Source: an uncultured bacterium (GTDB taxonomy: Bacteria > Verrucomicrobiota > Lentisphaeria > Victivallales > UBA1829). Taken from it: a stretch of DNA of 64,000 bases. How positions within the stretch are numbered: the first letter of the stretch is position 1; each line of letters opens with the position of its first letter. The stretch covers positions 1 through 64,000 of the forward strand of contig CACZEK010000008.1 in NCBI GenBank assembly GCA_902780135.1, written 5' to 3'. This document shows positions 24,720 through 32,832 of the stretch, one piece after another. The notes beneath the pieces are model-generated. The model had not been told where the DNA came from. It did not search any database and saw nothing but the letters and a program-made list of their open reading frames with translations. A program made the translations under genes and the position numbers.

Positions 24720-26228
24720 ATGAATCCCCGTACCTACATCGCCATTGACCTGAAATCGTTTTATGCCTCGGTGGAGTGCGTCGACCGGAACCTCGATCCG
24801 CTCGCGACCAACCTCGTGGTGGCGGACGAAAGCCGGACGGAAAAGACGATTTGCCTCGCCGTTTCGCCGTCGCTGAAAGCGTACGGGATCCCCGGACGGG
24901 CGCGCCTTTTCGAGGTCGTCCAGCGCGTCCGGGAGGTCAACGGGGAGCGGCTGGACCGGGCGCCGGGACGCCGTTTCCGGGGAAATTCGAGCAATGCTGC
25001 CGAACTTAGGAAGAAGCCGTCGCTCGAGCTCGGATATATCGTCGCCGTCCCGCGGATGGGACGGTATATGGAGGTCAGCTCGGCGATCTACGGCATCTAC
25101 CTGCGGCACGTCGCGCCGGAGGACATCCACGTGTACTCCATCGACGAGGTGTTCATCGACGCGACGCCCTACCTGAAGCTGTACGGCCTCACGGCGCGCG
25201 AGTTCGCCGGGAAGCTCGTCCGCGAGGTCCTGGCGGAGACCGGCATCACCGCTACCGCCGGGATCGGGACGAACCTGTACCTGTGCAAGGTCGCCATGGA
25301 CATCGTCGCGAAGCACATCCCCGCCGATCCGGACGGCGTCCGCATCGCCGAGCTGGACGAGCGGAGCTACCGCGAGACGCTCTGGCCGCACCGCCCGCTC
25401 ACGGATTTCTGGCGCGTCGGGCGCGGCTACGCCCGGCGGCTGGAGTCGCGCGGGATGCGGACGATGGGCGACGTGGCGCGGATGTCGGTGAAAAACGAGG
25501 ACGTCCTCTACCGGATGTTCGGAGTGAACGCCGAACTGCTCATCGACCACGCGTGGGGCTGGGAGCCCGTGACGATCGCCGAGATCAAGGCATACAGGCC
25601 GGAGAACAACAGCCTCAGTTCCGGCCAGGTCCTGAAGGAGCCGTACGATTTCGCGAAGGCGAAACTCGTCGCGAAGGAGATGGCGGACCAGCTCGCGCTC
25701 AGCCTGACCGAAAAGCACCTCGTGGCGGATCAGCTGATCCTGACGGTCGGATACGACGTCGCGAACATGCAGGACCCGGAGCGCCGGAGCAGATACAGGG
25801 GCGAGATCCACATCAACCATTACGGACGCGAAGTCCCGAAGGGCGTCCACGGCTCCGTCAATTTCGGCAGGCACACCGCCTCCGCCGCGCTGATGGTCAA
25901 GGCGGCGGCGGAAATCTTCGACCGCGTGGCAGACCCGGATCTGCTGGTGCGGCGCATCACCGTCGCCGCGAACCATGTCATAAGCGAGGCGGACGCGAAA
26001 CGCCGGGCGTCCTCCGCGCCGGAACAGCCCGACCTGTTCGAGGACACCGGGCTCGCGGAACGGCTTGCCGAGGAGGAATCCGCGCGCGAGCGGGAAAAAC
26101 GCCTTCAGGGCGCGATCCTGGACATCAAGCGCAAGCTCGGCAAAAACGCCATCCTGAAGGGCATGGACCTGCTGGACGGCGCGACCACGCAGGAACGCAA
26201 CAGGCAAGTCGGCGGGCACAGGGAGTGA
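24720..26228 (+). CDS. Y-family DNA polymerase (UvrX/UmuC-like)
   Basis: A 502-residue translesion polymerase. The palm begins AIDLKSFYASVECVDR near 7-22 (first metal Asp, steric-gate region) and carries SIDEVFID near 140-147, the second catalytic site. Then come TATAGIGTNLYLCKVAMD, a helix-hairpin-helix part (DFWRVGRGYARRLESRGMRTMGDVARM) and the little-finger domain. The extra block between residues 70 and 115 is like that of the Gram-positive UvrX/YqjW group rather than DinB. It bypasses damaged bases. The next, convergent gene encodes a YolD-like protein, the usual partner of this polymerase type. The start at 24720 lies after the promoter. Confidence 0.88.
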   Translation: MNPRTYIAIDLKSFYASVECVDRNLDPLATNLVVADESRTEKTICLAVSPSLKAYGIPGRARLFEVVQRVREVNGERLDRAPGRRFRGNSSNAAELRKKPSLELGYIVAVPRMGRYMEVSSAIYGIYLRHVAPEDIHVYSIDEVFIDATPYLKLYGLTAREFAGKLVREVLAETGITATAGIGTNLYLCKVAMDIVAKHIPADPDGVRIAELDERSYRETLWPHRPLTDFWRVGRGYARRLESRGMRTMGDVARMSVKNEDVLYRMFGVNAELLIDHAWGWEPVTIAEIKAYRPENNSLSSGQVLKEPYDFAKAKLVAKEMADQLALSLTEKHLVADQLILTVGYDVANMQDPERRSRYRGEIHINHYGREVPKGVHGSVNFGRHTASAALMVKAAAEIFDRVADPDLLVRRITVAANHVISEADAKRRASSAPEQPDLFEDTGLAERLAEEESAREREKRLQGAILDIKRKLGKNAILKGMDLLDGATTQERNRQVGGHRE

Positions 26229-26285
26229 ACGGGGCGCGCATTTCGCATTTTCCCTTTCCCGCCCGGACTCCGGGTTCCCGAAGGC

Positions 26286-26735
26286 TCAGAACTCCCCCTC
26301 GAACAGCTCCCCGGTCAACCCGACGATCCGGTCCATGCGGATGGACTCGCCGTCCACCACGACCACCCGCCGCCCGGGCAAAATCTTTTCGGCCGCGCCC
26401 GTCTTGAACCGGTACTCGCCGCCGTCCTTGCGGGAATCCGGCACGAAGTATTCGACGGTCACGACCGGCTTGTCGCCCAGATGCGCTGCGACGACGCCCA
26501 TGCGCCGGTCAAGCTCGGCTTTTCCGTCCTCGCTCAATTTGCGTTCCGGGGTCGTCCGGCGCGCCGTCTCGTCGATGACGTCCTCGTATCCGACCAGGGC
26601 GGCGAACGGGGAAAACTGCGCCGCGCGGCCGCGCATCGGCATCTGCGGATGAACGGTCGAAACGTGGTGCGGAAGATCGATGATGTCGGAGTAGGGATCG
26701 GTGGACATTGCCGGACATGAGGCGTGTTTTTGCAT
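26286..26735 (-). CDS. YolD-like protein
   Basis: A protein of about 149 residues. The core SPFAALVGYEDVIDETARRT (near 43-62) is the YolD-like signature, and VTVEYFVPDSRKDGGEYRFKTGAAEKI resembles the second half of that domain. YolD-like genes accompany UvrX/UmuC-type Y-family polymerases in Bacillota, usually on the same strand; here the pair is convergent with a 57 bp gap. The function is not established. The start at 26735 is tentative; Met at 26708 (MSTDPYSD) is also possible. Confidence 0.72.
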   Translation of the reverse strand: MQKHASCPAMSTDPYSDIIDLPHHVSTVHPQMPMRGRAAQFSPFAALVGYEDVIDETARRTTPERKLSEDGKAELDRRMGVVAAHLGDKPVVTVEYFVPDSRKDGGEYRFKTGAAEKILPGRRVVVVDGESIRMDRIVGLTGELFEGEF

Positions 26736-26916
26736 GGCGTTCCCGCGGCGGCGCGTCCGCCGGAGGTCGACGCCGATGAATATACATCCGCATGCGCGCG
26801 AAATCAAGCCGGAAACGGGGAAAAAACGCGGGATCGGGCGTCCCGGCGCGGCGCGGTTTGCTCCCGTCCGTCGGCGGTGTTTCCCCGTACCCGTGCGGGT
26901 TTTCCGCTGCGCGGGG

Positions 26917-26944
26917 TTGTTTTCCGGGGAAGCCGTGCTATATT
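26917..26944 (+). promoter_or_regulatory. sigma-70-type promoter of the ZIP transporter
   Basis: TTGTTT (26917-26922), 16 bp, TATATT (26939-26944), 37 bp before the start codon. Confidence 0.6.
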
Positions 26945-26981
26945 AAAACGCAAAAGAGGAGTCAAAAAAGGAGCGCAGAAC

Positions 26982-27761
26982 ATGCGGAATGTAGTTTTGG
27001 GGCTGCTGATCCCGCTCGCCGGGACGGTCGGGGGAGCGGCATGCGTTTTCTTCCTGCGGCGGGCGCTGAACGACACGCTGCAGCGCATCATGACCGGATT
27101 CGCTTCGGGCGTGATGGTGGCGGCGTCCGTATGGAGCCTGCTGATCCCCGCCATGGAGGAGTCCGGCAGGCTGGGGCGCCTCTCGTTTCTTCCGGCGGTG
27201 ACCGGATTCCTGCTCGGGATCATGTTCCTGCTGATGCTGGACCACCTGACGCCGCACCTGCACCGGAATACGACCAGCGCCGAGGGGCCGGCGAGCAGGC
27301 TTTCGCGCACGGCGAAAATGGTGCTCGCCGTGACGCTGCACAACATCCCGGAGGGCATGGCGGTCGGCGTGGTCTATGCGGGACTTCTCGCCGGATCGGA
27401 CGACATCACGGCGGGCGGCGCGCTCGCGCTGTCGCTCGGCATCGCCATCCAGAATTTCCCGGAGGGCGCGATCATCTCCATGCCGCTTCACTTCGAGGGA
27501 AAGAGCCGGACGCGGGCGTTTCTGTACGGCGGATTGTCGGGCGTCGTGGAGCCTGTTTTCGGCGCGCTGACGGTCGCCGCAGCGGGCCTGATCGTCCCTG
27601 CGATGCCGTATCTGCTGAGCTTCGCCGCTGGCGCGATGCTTTATGTGGTCGTGGAGGAGCTGATCCCGGAAATGTCCGCGGGGCGGCATTCCGACTGGGG
27701 CGTCATCTCGTTCGCCGCCGGATTCTCCCTGATGATGGCGCTCGACGTCGCCCTCGGGTGA
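26982..27761 (+). CDS. ZIP-family metal transporter
   Basis: A 259-residue inner-membrane protein with about eight helices. The two metal-binding helices are clear: TLHNIPEGMAVG near 116-127 and IAIQNFPEGAIISMP near 147-161 (the HNxPEG and NxPEG motifs that form the binuclear site). VVEELIPE near 223-230 is the third conserved element. It belongs to the GufA/ZupT group, which imports zinc and other divalent metals. The His-rich loop often found after helix 3 is short here (LTPHLHRN). The start at 26982 has AAAGGAG. Single gene with its own promoter. Confidence 0.88.
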   Translation: MRNVVLGLLIPLAGTVGGAACVFFLRRALNDTLQRIMTGFASGVMVAASVWSLLIPAMEESGRLGRLSFLPAVTGFLLGIMFLLMLDHLTPHLHRNTTSAEGPASRLSRTAKMVLAVTLHNIPEGMAVGVVYAGLLAGSDDITAGGALALSLGIAIQNFPEGAIISMPLHFEGKSRTRAFLYGGLSGVVEPVFGALTVAAAGLIVPAMPYLLSFAAGAMLYVVVEELIPEMSAGRHSDWGVISFAAGFSLMMALDVALG

Positions 27762-27771
27762 ACAAGCCCGG

Positions 27772-28383
27772 TCAGTCCTTGCGGAAAACTGATTCCCTGA
27801 TCCACGCATCGAGGAAGCACATCTGTTCCGGGGTGTGAAACCAGTGTTCGCCGCCGGGCATGACCGTGAGCGGGGCGTTGATCTTCGCGGCGAACGCGGA
27901 CATTGTGTCGGGCGAAGTGAGGTCGTCTCGGTCACCGTACAGGATGCGTGTGGGGACAGGCCATTGAACCGGATGGCTGCGCACATCGCGGAGCCAGTCC
28001 CAGGAGAGCGTTTCGCCGAAGCCGGTCTTGATCTCCCCGCGGGCGCGGAGCTCGTCTTCCGTGACGTTCGCCCGCGTCATCATGTCCGCGATCAGTTTCT
28101 CCATGTCCACGACGGGCGAGATGAACAGCGCACGGTCAACATGCCGGGCGGACAGCGCGGTCATGGAAAAGAACGCGCCGATGCTGTTCGCGATCAGGAT
28201 CAGAGAATCGCAGTCCGCGCGCAGATGTTCGAAGTAACACGGGAACTCGTCGCGCGCCTCCCACGGCGTCTGCGCCCGGTAGTCGAATCCGGCGACCTCG
28301 CACCCGGGGAAAAGCGGCCCGTAGTGTTCCGCCTCGTCCGCGCTCCCGCCCCTGCCATGTACATAAACGACCAGATATTTCAT
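27772..28383 (-). CDS. Small alpha/beta-hydrolase
   Basis: A 203-residue hydrolase. It has an oxyanion-type YVHGRGGS at 7-14, a nucleophile elbow ANSIGAF near 65-71 (Ser in N-S-I-G rather than GxSxG), the acid in YGDRDDLTSP near 149-158, and the catalytic His in GGEHWFH near 176-182. The catalytic triad is complete, so it should act as a serine esterase or thioesterase; the substrate is unknown. It lies 36 bp downstream of the AGCS symporter on the same strand, and its stop is 10 bp from the convergent ZIP gene end. Confidence 0.75.
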   Translation of the reverse strand: MKYLVVYVHGRGGSADEAEHYGPLFPGCEVAGFDYRAQTPWEARDEFPCYFEHLRADCDSLILIANSIGAFFSMTALSARHVDRALFISPVVDMEKLIADMMTRANVTEDELRARGEIKTGFGETLSWDWLRDVRSHPVQWPVPTRILYGDRDDLTSPDTMSAFAAKINAPLTVMPGGEHWFHTPEQMCFLDAWIRESVFRKD

Positions 28384-28419
28384 CCTGTTTTTCTGCCGTT
28401 TCGCGAACCGTTTTCCCGG

Positions 28420-29838
28420 TCAGGCGTCCATCCGGTCGGGGTCGAAGGTTTTTCCCTCCTGATTGATCCTGACGCAATCCGGGTCGGGCTCCTCGATCTT
28501 TCCGGTCCAGAGGTATTTCGCCGTCTCGGACTTCACGACACGGCAGAGCCACAGCAGGCAGACCACGTTCGGGATCACCATCAGGCCGTTCGCGATGTCG
28601 GAGATGTTCCAGACGATCTGCAGGGAAGTGGCGGCGCCGAGGAACACGAGCGGGATATACGCCGCGCGGAAAACCTGAAAGAGGCGGTTGCCGCCGAGGT
28701 AGCGGATCGCCTGGCGTCCGTAGCAGAACCAGCCGAGGATCGTGGTGTAGGCGAAAATGGCGAGGCAGACGGAGAGGATGTATTTTCCCGCGTACGGGAT
28801 CCGTTCGAAGGCGTTGAAGGCGAGCTCCGGCGCGGTGAGTTTCGAGAAATCGGGGTTCGGGTCAAATCTCAGCGCGGTGGAGACCAGCGAGATCCCGGTG
28901 AGGGCGCAGATGCAGACGGTGTCCCAGAACGTCCCGGTGGACGAGATCAGCGCCTGCCGGACGGCGTTCGCGGTCTTCGCGCTGGCGGCGATCAGGGGAG
29001 CCGAGCCCATGCCGGATTCGTTGGAGAAGAGCCCGCGCGCCACGCCGTAGCGGATCGCGGTCATCATGGCAACGCCGAGGAATCCGCCCGAGACGGCTTT
29101 CGTGCTGAACGCCTCCGTCACGATCAGCCGTACCGCGGGCAGGACCGAGGAGGCGTTGCGGCCGAGGATCACGAAGCATCCGATCACGTACAGGACCGCC
29201 ATTGCCGGGACCAGCGCGCCGCAGACTTTCGAAATGAACTTGAGGCCGCCGATCACGACGAGCAGGATCAGCAGCGCCTCCGCCGCGCCGGTCGCCCACA
29301 TCGGCACGGAGAACGTCTTCCGAACGGTCTCCGCCACGGCGTTGCTCTGCGTCATGCTGCCGATGCCGCAGCACGCCAGCAGCGTGAAGACGGCAAAGAC
29401 GACGGCGAGCCATCTGCACTTCATGCCGCGTTCGATCGCGTACATCGGGCCGCCGCGGATCATGCCGTCCGTGTCGACAACGCGGTATTTGACCGCGAGC
29501 ACGCCCTCCGCGTACTTGGTGGCGATGGCGAAGACGCCGCAGAGCCAGCACCAGAAGACCGCGCCCGGGCCGCCGCAGACGATGGCGGTCCCGACGCCGA
29601 TGATATTGCCCGTGCCGATGGTCGAGGCGAGCGCGATCGCCAGCGCGCCGAACTGCGAGACGTTGCCTTCCGCGCGGGAATCGTTCCGCACGCTCAGCCT
29701 GATCCCGAGAAAGACGTATCGCTGGATGAATTTCAGATAGAATGTCAGAAAGATGTGGCATCCGACCAGCAGGATCAGCAGGGGCGGCCCCCAGATAAAC
29801 GAATCGAGCGCGCCGATCCATTCGGCAATCTGTTCCAT
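28420..29838 (-). CDS. Sodium:alanine/glycine symporter (AGCS family)
   Basis: A 472-residue transporter with 10-11 transmembrane helices. Family signatures are GTGNIIGVGTAIVCGGPGAVFW near 75-96 (shown in part as GTGNIIGVGTA), GGPMYAIERGM near 129, RYGVARGLFSNESGMGSAP near 263 and the C-terminal WNISDIANGLMVIPN. AGCS proteins import alanine or glycine with Na+. The leader is short after the promoter at 29886-29914; a small hydrolase gene follows. Confidence 0.9.
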   Translation of the reverse strand: MEQIAEWIGALDSFIWGPPLLILLVGCHIFLTFYLKFIQRYVFLGIRLSVRNDSRAEGNVSQFGALAIALASTIGTGNIIGVGTAIVCGGPGAVFWCWLCGVFAIATKYAEGVLAVKYRVVDTDGMIRGGPMYAIERGMKCRWLAVVFAVFTLLACCGIGSMTQSNAVAETVRKTFSVPMWATGAAEALLILLVVIGGLKFISKVCGALVPAMAVLYVIGCFVILGRNASSVLPAVRLIVTEAFSTKAVSGGFLGVAMMTAIRYGVARGLFSNESGMGSAPLIAASAKTANAVRQALISSTGTFWDTVCICALTGISLVSTALRFDPNPDFSKLTAPELAFNAFERIPYAGKYILSVCLAIFAYTTILGWFCYGRQAIRYLGGNRLFQVFRAAYIPLVFLGAATSLQIVWNISDIANGLMVIPNVVCLLWLCRVVKSETAKYLWTGKIEEPDPDCVRINQEGKTFDPDRMDA

Positions 29839-29885
29839 GATGGAAAAACCTTATCTGAATGAAATGAATGCATAAAATGATCTTT

Positions 29886-29914
29886 AAAATAGCATAAAAA
29901 GGAAACGTTGTCAA
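29886..29914 (-). promoter_or_regulatory. sigma-70-type promoter of the AGCS symporter
   Basis: TTGACA (29914-29909), 17 bp, TATTTT (29891-29886). Confidence 0.65.
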
Positions 29915-29976
29915 GCGCAGAGCGGCGGACGGAAGACGGAGAGGCGGAGTTTTTCCGCCTTCCCGATGATTCCCGC

Positions 29977-30004
29977 TTGAAATCGCTGGAAAAAGGCGTA
30001 GATT
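29977..30004 (+). promoter_or_regulatory. sigma-70-type promoter of the patatin-like gene
   Basis: TTGAAA (29977-29982), 16 bp, TAGATT (29999-30004). Confidence 0.55.
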
Positions 30005-30051
30005 ATCTTTCAATCTTTTTAATAAATCAACCCGGCATCCATTTGCTGAAT

Positions 30052-30930
30052 ATGTCGAACATGAAACCTGAAACCAAATGCGGACTCGTCCTGGAGGGCG
30101 GCGCCATGCGCGGGCTCTTCACTGCGGGCGTGCTCGACGTCTTCCTGGAAAACGGGATCGCGTTCGACGGGTTCGTCGGAGTGTCGGCGGGCGCGGCGTT
30201 CGGATGCAACCTGAAATCCGGGCAGGCGGGGCGCGTACTGCGCTACAACAGGAAATACTGCCGGGACTGGCGGTACTGTTCCTGGCGGTCGCTCATCCTG
30301 ACCGGGGACATGTTCGGCGCGGATTTCTGCTACCGGAAACTGCCGGAGGAGCTGGACCCCTTCGACAATGCCGCGTTCGACGCGAATCCGACGGAATTCT
30401 GGCTGGTCTGCACGGATGTCGTCGGCGGGACTCCGGTCTATCACCGGTGCGACACGGCGGGCGGCGACACGATGGAATGGATGCGCGCCTCGGCATCCAT
30501 GCCGCTTGTGTCGTCGGTCGTGCGGATCGGCGGGAGCCGGTACCTCGACGGCGCGATCACGGACTCCATCCCGCTGGAATTCATGGAACGGACCGGATAC
30601 GGGCGGAACGTCGTGATCCTGACCCAGCCGGAAGGATACGTCAAGAAACCGAGTTCGCTCCAATGGCTGATGCGCACCGTCTACCGGAAGTATCCGGCGC
30701 TGGTGGAAGCCGCCGCCCACCGCCATGCCGTCTACAACGCGCAGACGGAATACGTTCGGAAGCGGGAAAACGAGGGCGCGGCATTCGTGATCCGTCCGGA
30801 ACGCCCCCTGCCCGTCCGGCGCGTCACGCACGATCCCGGCCTGCTGCAGGAGACCTACGACATCGGCAGGCGGACGGCGGAACAAAAACTCGAACAGATC
30901 GGGAGTTTCATCCATGCCGGACGGGATTGA
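30052..30930 (+). CDS. Patatin-like phospholipase family protein
   Basis: A 292-residue cytosolic serine hydrolase. The oxyanion motif is GLVLEGGAMRGLFTAGV near 11-27, the nucleophile elbow GVSAGA near 43-48, and the catalytic Asp in YLDGAITDSIPL near 164-175 (the DGG/DGA motif). It is of the RssA/YjjU-like bacterial patatin group with a C-terminal extension near 190-290, typical of Bacillota and PVC proteins. Lipid acyl hydrolysis is likely; the physiological substrate is unknown. The start is ambiguous between ATG 30052 and ATG 30061, as neither has a clear ribosome site. It overlaps the next small gene by 17 bp. Confidence 0.82.
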   Translation: MSNMKPETKCGLVLEGGAMRGLFTAGVLDVFLENGIAFDGFVGVSAGAAFGCNLKSGQAGRVLRYNRKYCRDWRYCSWRSLILTGDMFGADFCYRKLPEELDPFDNAAFDANPTEFWLVCTDVVGGTPVYHRCDTAGGDTMEWMRASASMPLVSSVVRIGGSRYLDGAITDSIPLEFMERTGYGRNVVILTQPEGYVKKPSSLQWLMRTVYRKYPALVEAAAHRHAVYNAQTEYVRKRENEGAAFVIRPERPLPVRRVTHDPGLLQETYDIGRRTAEQKLEQIGSFIHAGRD

Positions 30931-31114
30931 GGTTGAACACGGCGTCGACTGGGAGGCGCTCACGCCGGACGAACGGAAACGCGCGCTGTTCGACAAACAG
31001 AAGGCGCTGCTCGACACGTTCCTGCGCACCGGAGCGATCGACCGGCGGCAGTACACGAAGAGCCTGACCTGCCTGGCGGAAAAAATGGGGATAGAGCCGC
31101 CCCGGGAAACATGA
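30914..31114 (+). CDS. Small helical protein of unknown function
   Basis: A 66-residue, highly charged protein predicted to be helical (ERKRALFDKQKALLDTFLR, then a turn, then YTKSLTCLAEKMG). It overlaps the patatin-like gene by 17 bp, so it is translationally coupled to it, which is the main reason to accept it. No family is recognised. Confidence 0.6.
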   Translation: MPDGIEVEHGVDWEALTPDERKRALFDKQKALLDTFLRTGAIDRRQYTKSLTCLAEKMGIEPPRET

Positions 31115-31141
31115 GGCCGGCCTTCCGTTTTTGAGGGACGA

Positions 31142-31890
31142 TCACCTCACGTCATAATAAAACGCGTCCGCCGCCTCCCGGTCGCGGCCCGTGAAGATGC
31201 GTTTCGTGAGCTTGCGGTTCCGGATCAGATACCAGTCGCCGAACGTGTCGAACTTGCGGCTTGAGGTGACGATGCACGACCGTTTCAAGGTGCCGTATTT
31301 CAGCCCGCGGTTCACGGCGAGCCTGTTCAGCCGCGCGGCGAAATCCATGTCCTCCAGGCTCATGAGGCTTTCGTCGAATCCGCCGAGCGCGTCGAAATCC
31401 CGCCTGTAGAGCCAGAACATGCCGCCGGAAAGCGCGGCTTTGTTCCGCAGCATGACGGGATCAGGTTCCACGCGACGTACATGGCGGAGAAGAAGATCCC
31501 CGCCGACATCCGGTCGAACCGGACGGGCGTGCCGCCGCCGATGAATCTGCCGCTCTCCAGCATCTCCCGGACCTCGCGCAGGGCTTGTTCCGACATCACG
31601 CTGTCCGCGTCGACCGTCACGACGATCCCGCCGCGGGACGCGCGGACTCCGGCGTTGCGGACCTGAGCGATGGAACGGGCGTCGTTTTCCACGACTTTCG
31701 CGCCGAAGCCCGCCGCGATCTCCGCCGTCCGGTCCGTACAGCGGTTCGCCACCACGACGGTCTCGACGCCGTCAGGACCGGCATCGGGCAGAGCCGAGGC
31801 GGCACGTTTCACGGCCTCCAGGCACGCCGGGATGTAGTCCTCCTCGTTGTGAGCGGGGATGACGACGGAGATGAGGGAAGATTCTGTCAT
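31142..31890 (-). pseudogene. GT2 glycosyltransferase interrupted by a frameshift
   Basis: From ATG 31890 the frame encodes a family 2 glycosyltransferase: SVVIPAHNEEDYIPACLEA, VVANRCTDRT, RNAGVRASRGG and VTVDADSVMS (DxD). It leaves frame at about 31459-31461 (a CCC run on the coding strand). The continuation PVMLRNKAALSGGMFW-LYRRDFDALGGFDESL is found one frame over, down to the stop at 31142. Together about 249 residues would be encoded, a normal length. Either the gene is inactivated by a one-base deletion or the sequence has an error in the run. Its promoter (31934-31962) is intact. Confidence 0.8.
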
Positions 31891-31933
31891 GTCGGTTTCG
31901 CGGTAAGGGTGATGTGCGGACGGCGGATGAAAT

Positions 31934-31962
31934 ACACTACAGCGGCTCCCCGGGAAAGTCAA
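31934..31962 (-). promoter_or_regulatory. sigma-70-type promoter of the interrupted glycosyltransferase
   Basis: TTGACT (31962-31957), 17 bp, TAGTGT (31939-31934). Confidence 0.55.
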
Positions 31963-32064
31963 GCGTTTTCAGGGAAAAAACCCGAAAAACGGAATAGCTT
32001 CCCCGGGAGACGTTTTTTCAAGCGTGCAGAGTCCGGCTCCGCCCGGGCATGATCAACGGACGGC

Positions 32065-32832
32065 TTATGGCTTGATCGCGTCGGCGAGCGTGCGGACGAA
32101 TTCGGCGGCTTCCTTCACGCCGGATTCCAGCGCCCTCACGAAGCCGGAGCCGGAGATCACGCCGTCGGCGTGGGCGGCCGCCGCTTTTGCGGTCTCGGCA
32201 TCGGCGATGCCAAACCCGGAGGCGACGGGGAGCGAGGTCAGGGATTTCACCTGCTCCATGAGGCGCGGATAGTCGGCGGGGAGTCCGCGGCGCGCCCCGG
32301 TCACGCCCGCGACGTTGATGTAGTACACGAATCCGGTCATGCCGTCCACGATTTCGCGGATGCGGTCGGGCGGGGTGAGCGGCGACACGAGCGGGATCAT
32401 GTGCAGGCCGTGTTTTCTGCACGGTTCGAGCAGTTCGCCGCGTTCTTCGAGCGGGAGATCGACCGGGAGGATGCCGTCGACGCCGATGCGCGCGAGTTCG
32501 GCGCAGAGCGCATCGTACCCGAAATGCAGCATCGGGTTCATGTAGCTGAAGAGGATGATGCCGACGCGCGGATATTTCGCGCGGATGCGGCCCGCGAGCG
32601 CGAGCACGTCGCTGATGCTGTATCCGCTGTCGGCGGTCCGCTGGGAGGCGGCGGCGATGACCGGGCCGTCCGCCATCGGGTCGGAGAACGGCACGCCGAG
32701 TTCGATGATGTCCGCGCCGTTTTCGATGGCGGCGGCGATGCCCTCCTCGCTGCGCGCGGGGTCGGGATACCCGGCGGTCGTGAAGACGACGAGCGGCTTT
32801 TTCGATGCGAAAATATCAGAGATCCTGTCCAT
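32065..32832 (-). CDS. trpA: Tryptophan synthase alpha chain
   Basis: A 255-residue TIM-barrel protein. It shows FTTAGYPD near 17-24, [20 protein letters not shown] near 44-63 (catalytic Glu44 and the Asp loop), the catalytic Asp in [10 protein letters not shown] near 120, and SGFGI plus GVISGSGFV for phosphate binding. It cleaves indole-glycerol phosphate and passes indole to TrpB. Last gene of the trp operon; its start overlaps the end of the TrpF::TrpB gene by 17 bp. Confidence 0.97.
   Translation of the reverse strand: MDRISDIFASKKPLVVFTTAGYPDPARSEEGIAAAIENGADIIELGVPFSDPMADGPVIAAASQRTADSGYSISDVLALAGRIRAKYPRVGIILFSYMNPMLHFGYDALCAELARIGVDGILPVDLPLEERGELLEPCRKHGLHMIPLVSPLTPPDRIREIVDGMTGFVYYINVAGVTGARRGLPADYPRLMEQVKSLTSLPVASGFGIADAETAKAAAAHADGVISGSGFVRALESGVKEAAEFVRTLADAIKP

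Noticed and set aside
24087..26219. A 710-codon minus-strand frame
   Set aside because: Antisense of the Y-family polymerase, whose motifs are clear on the other strand.
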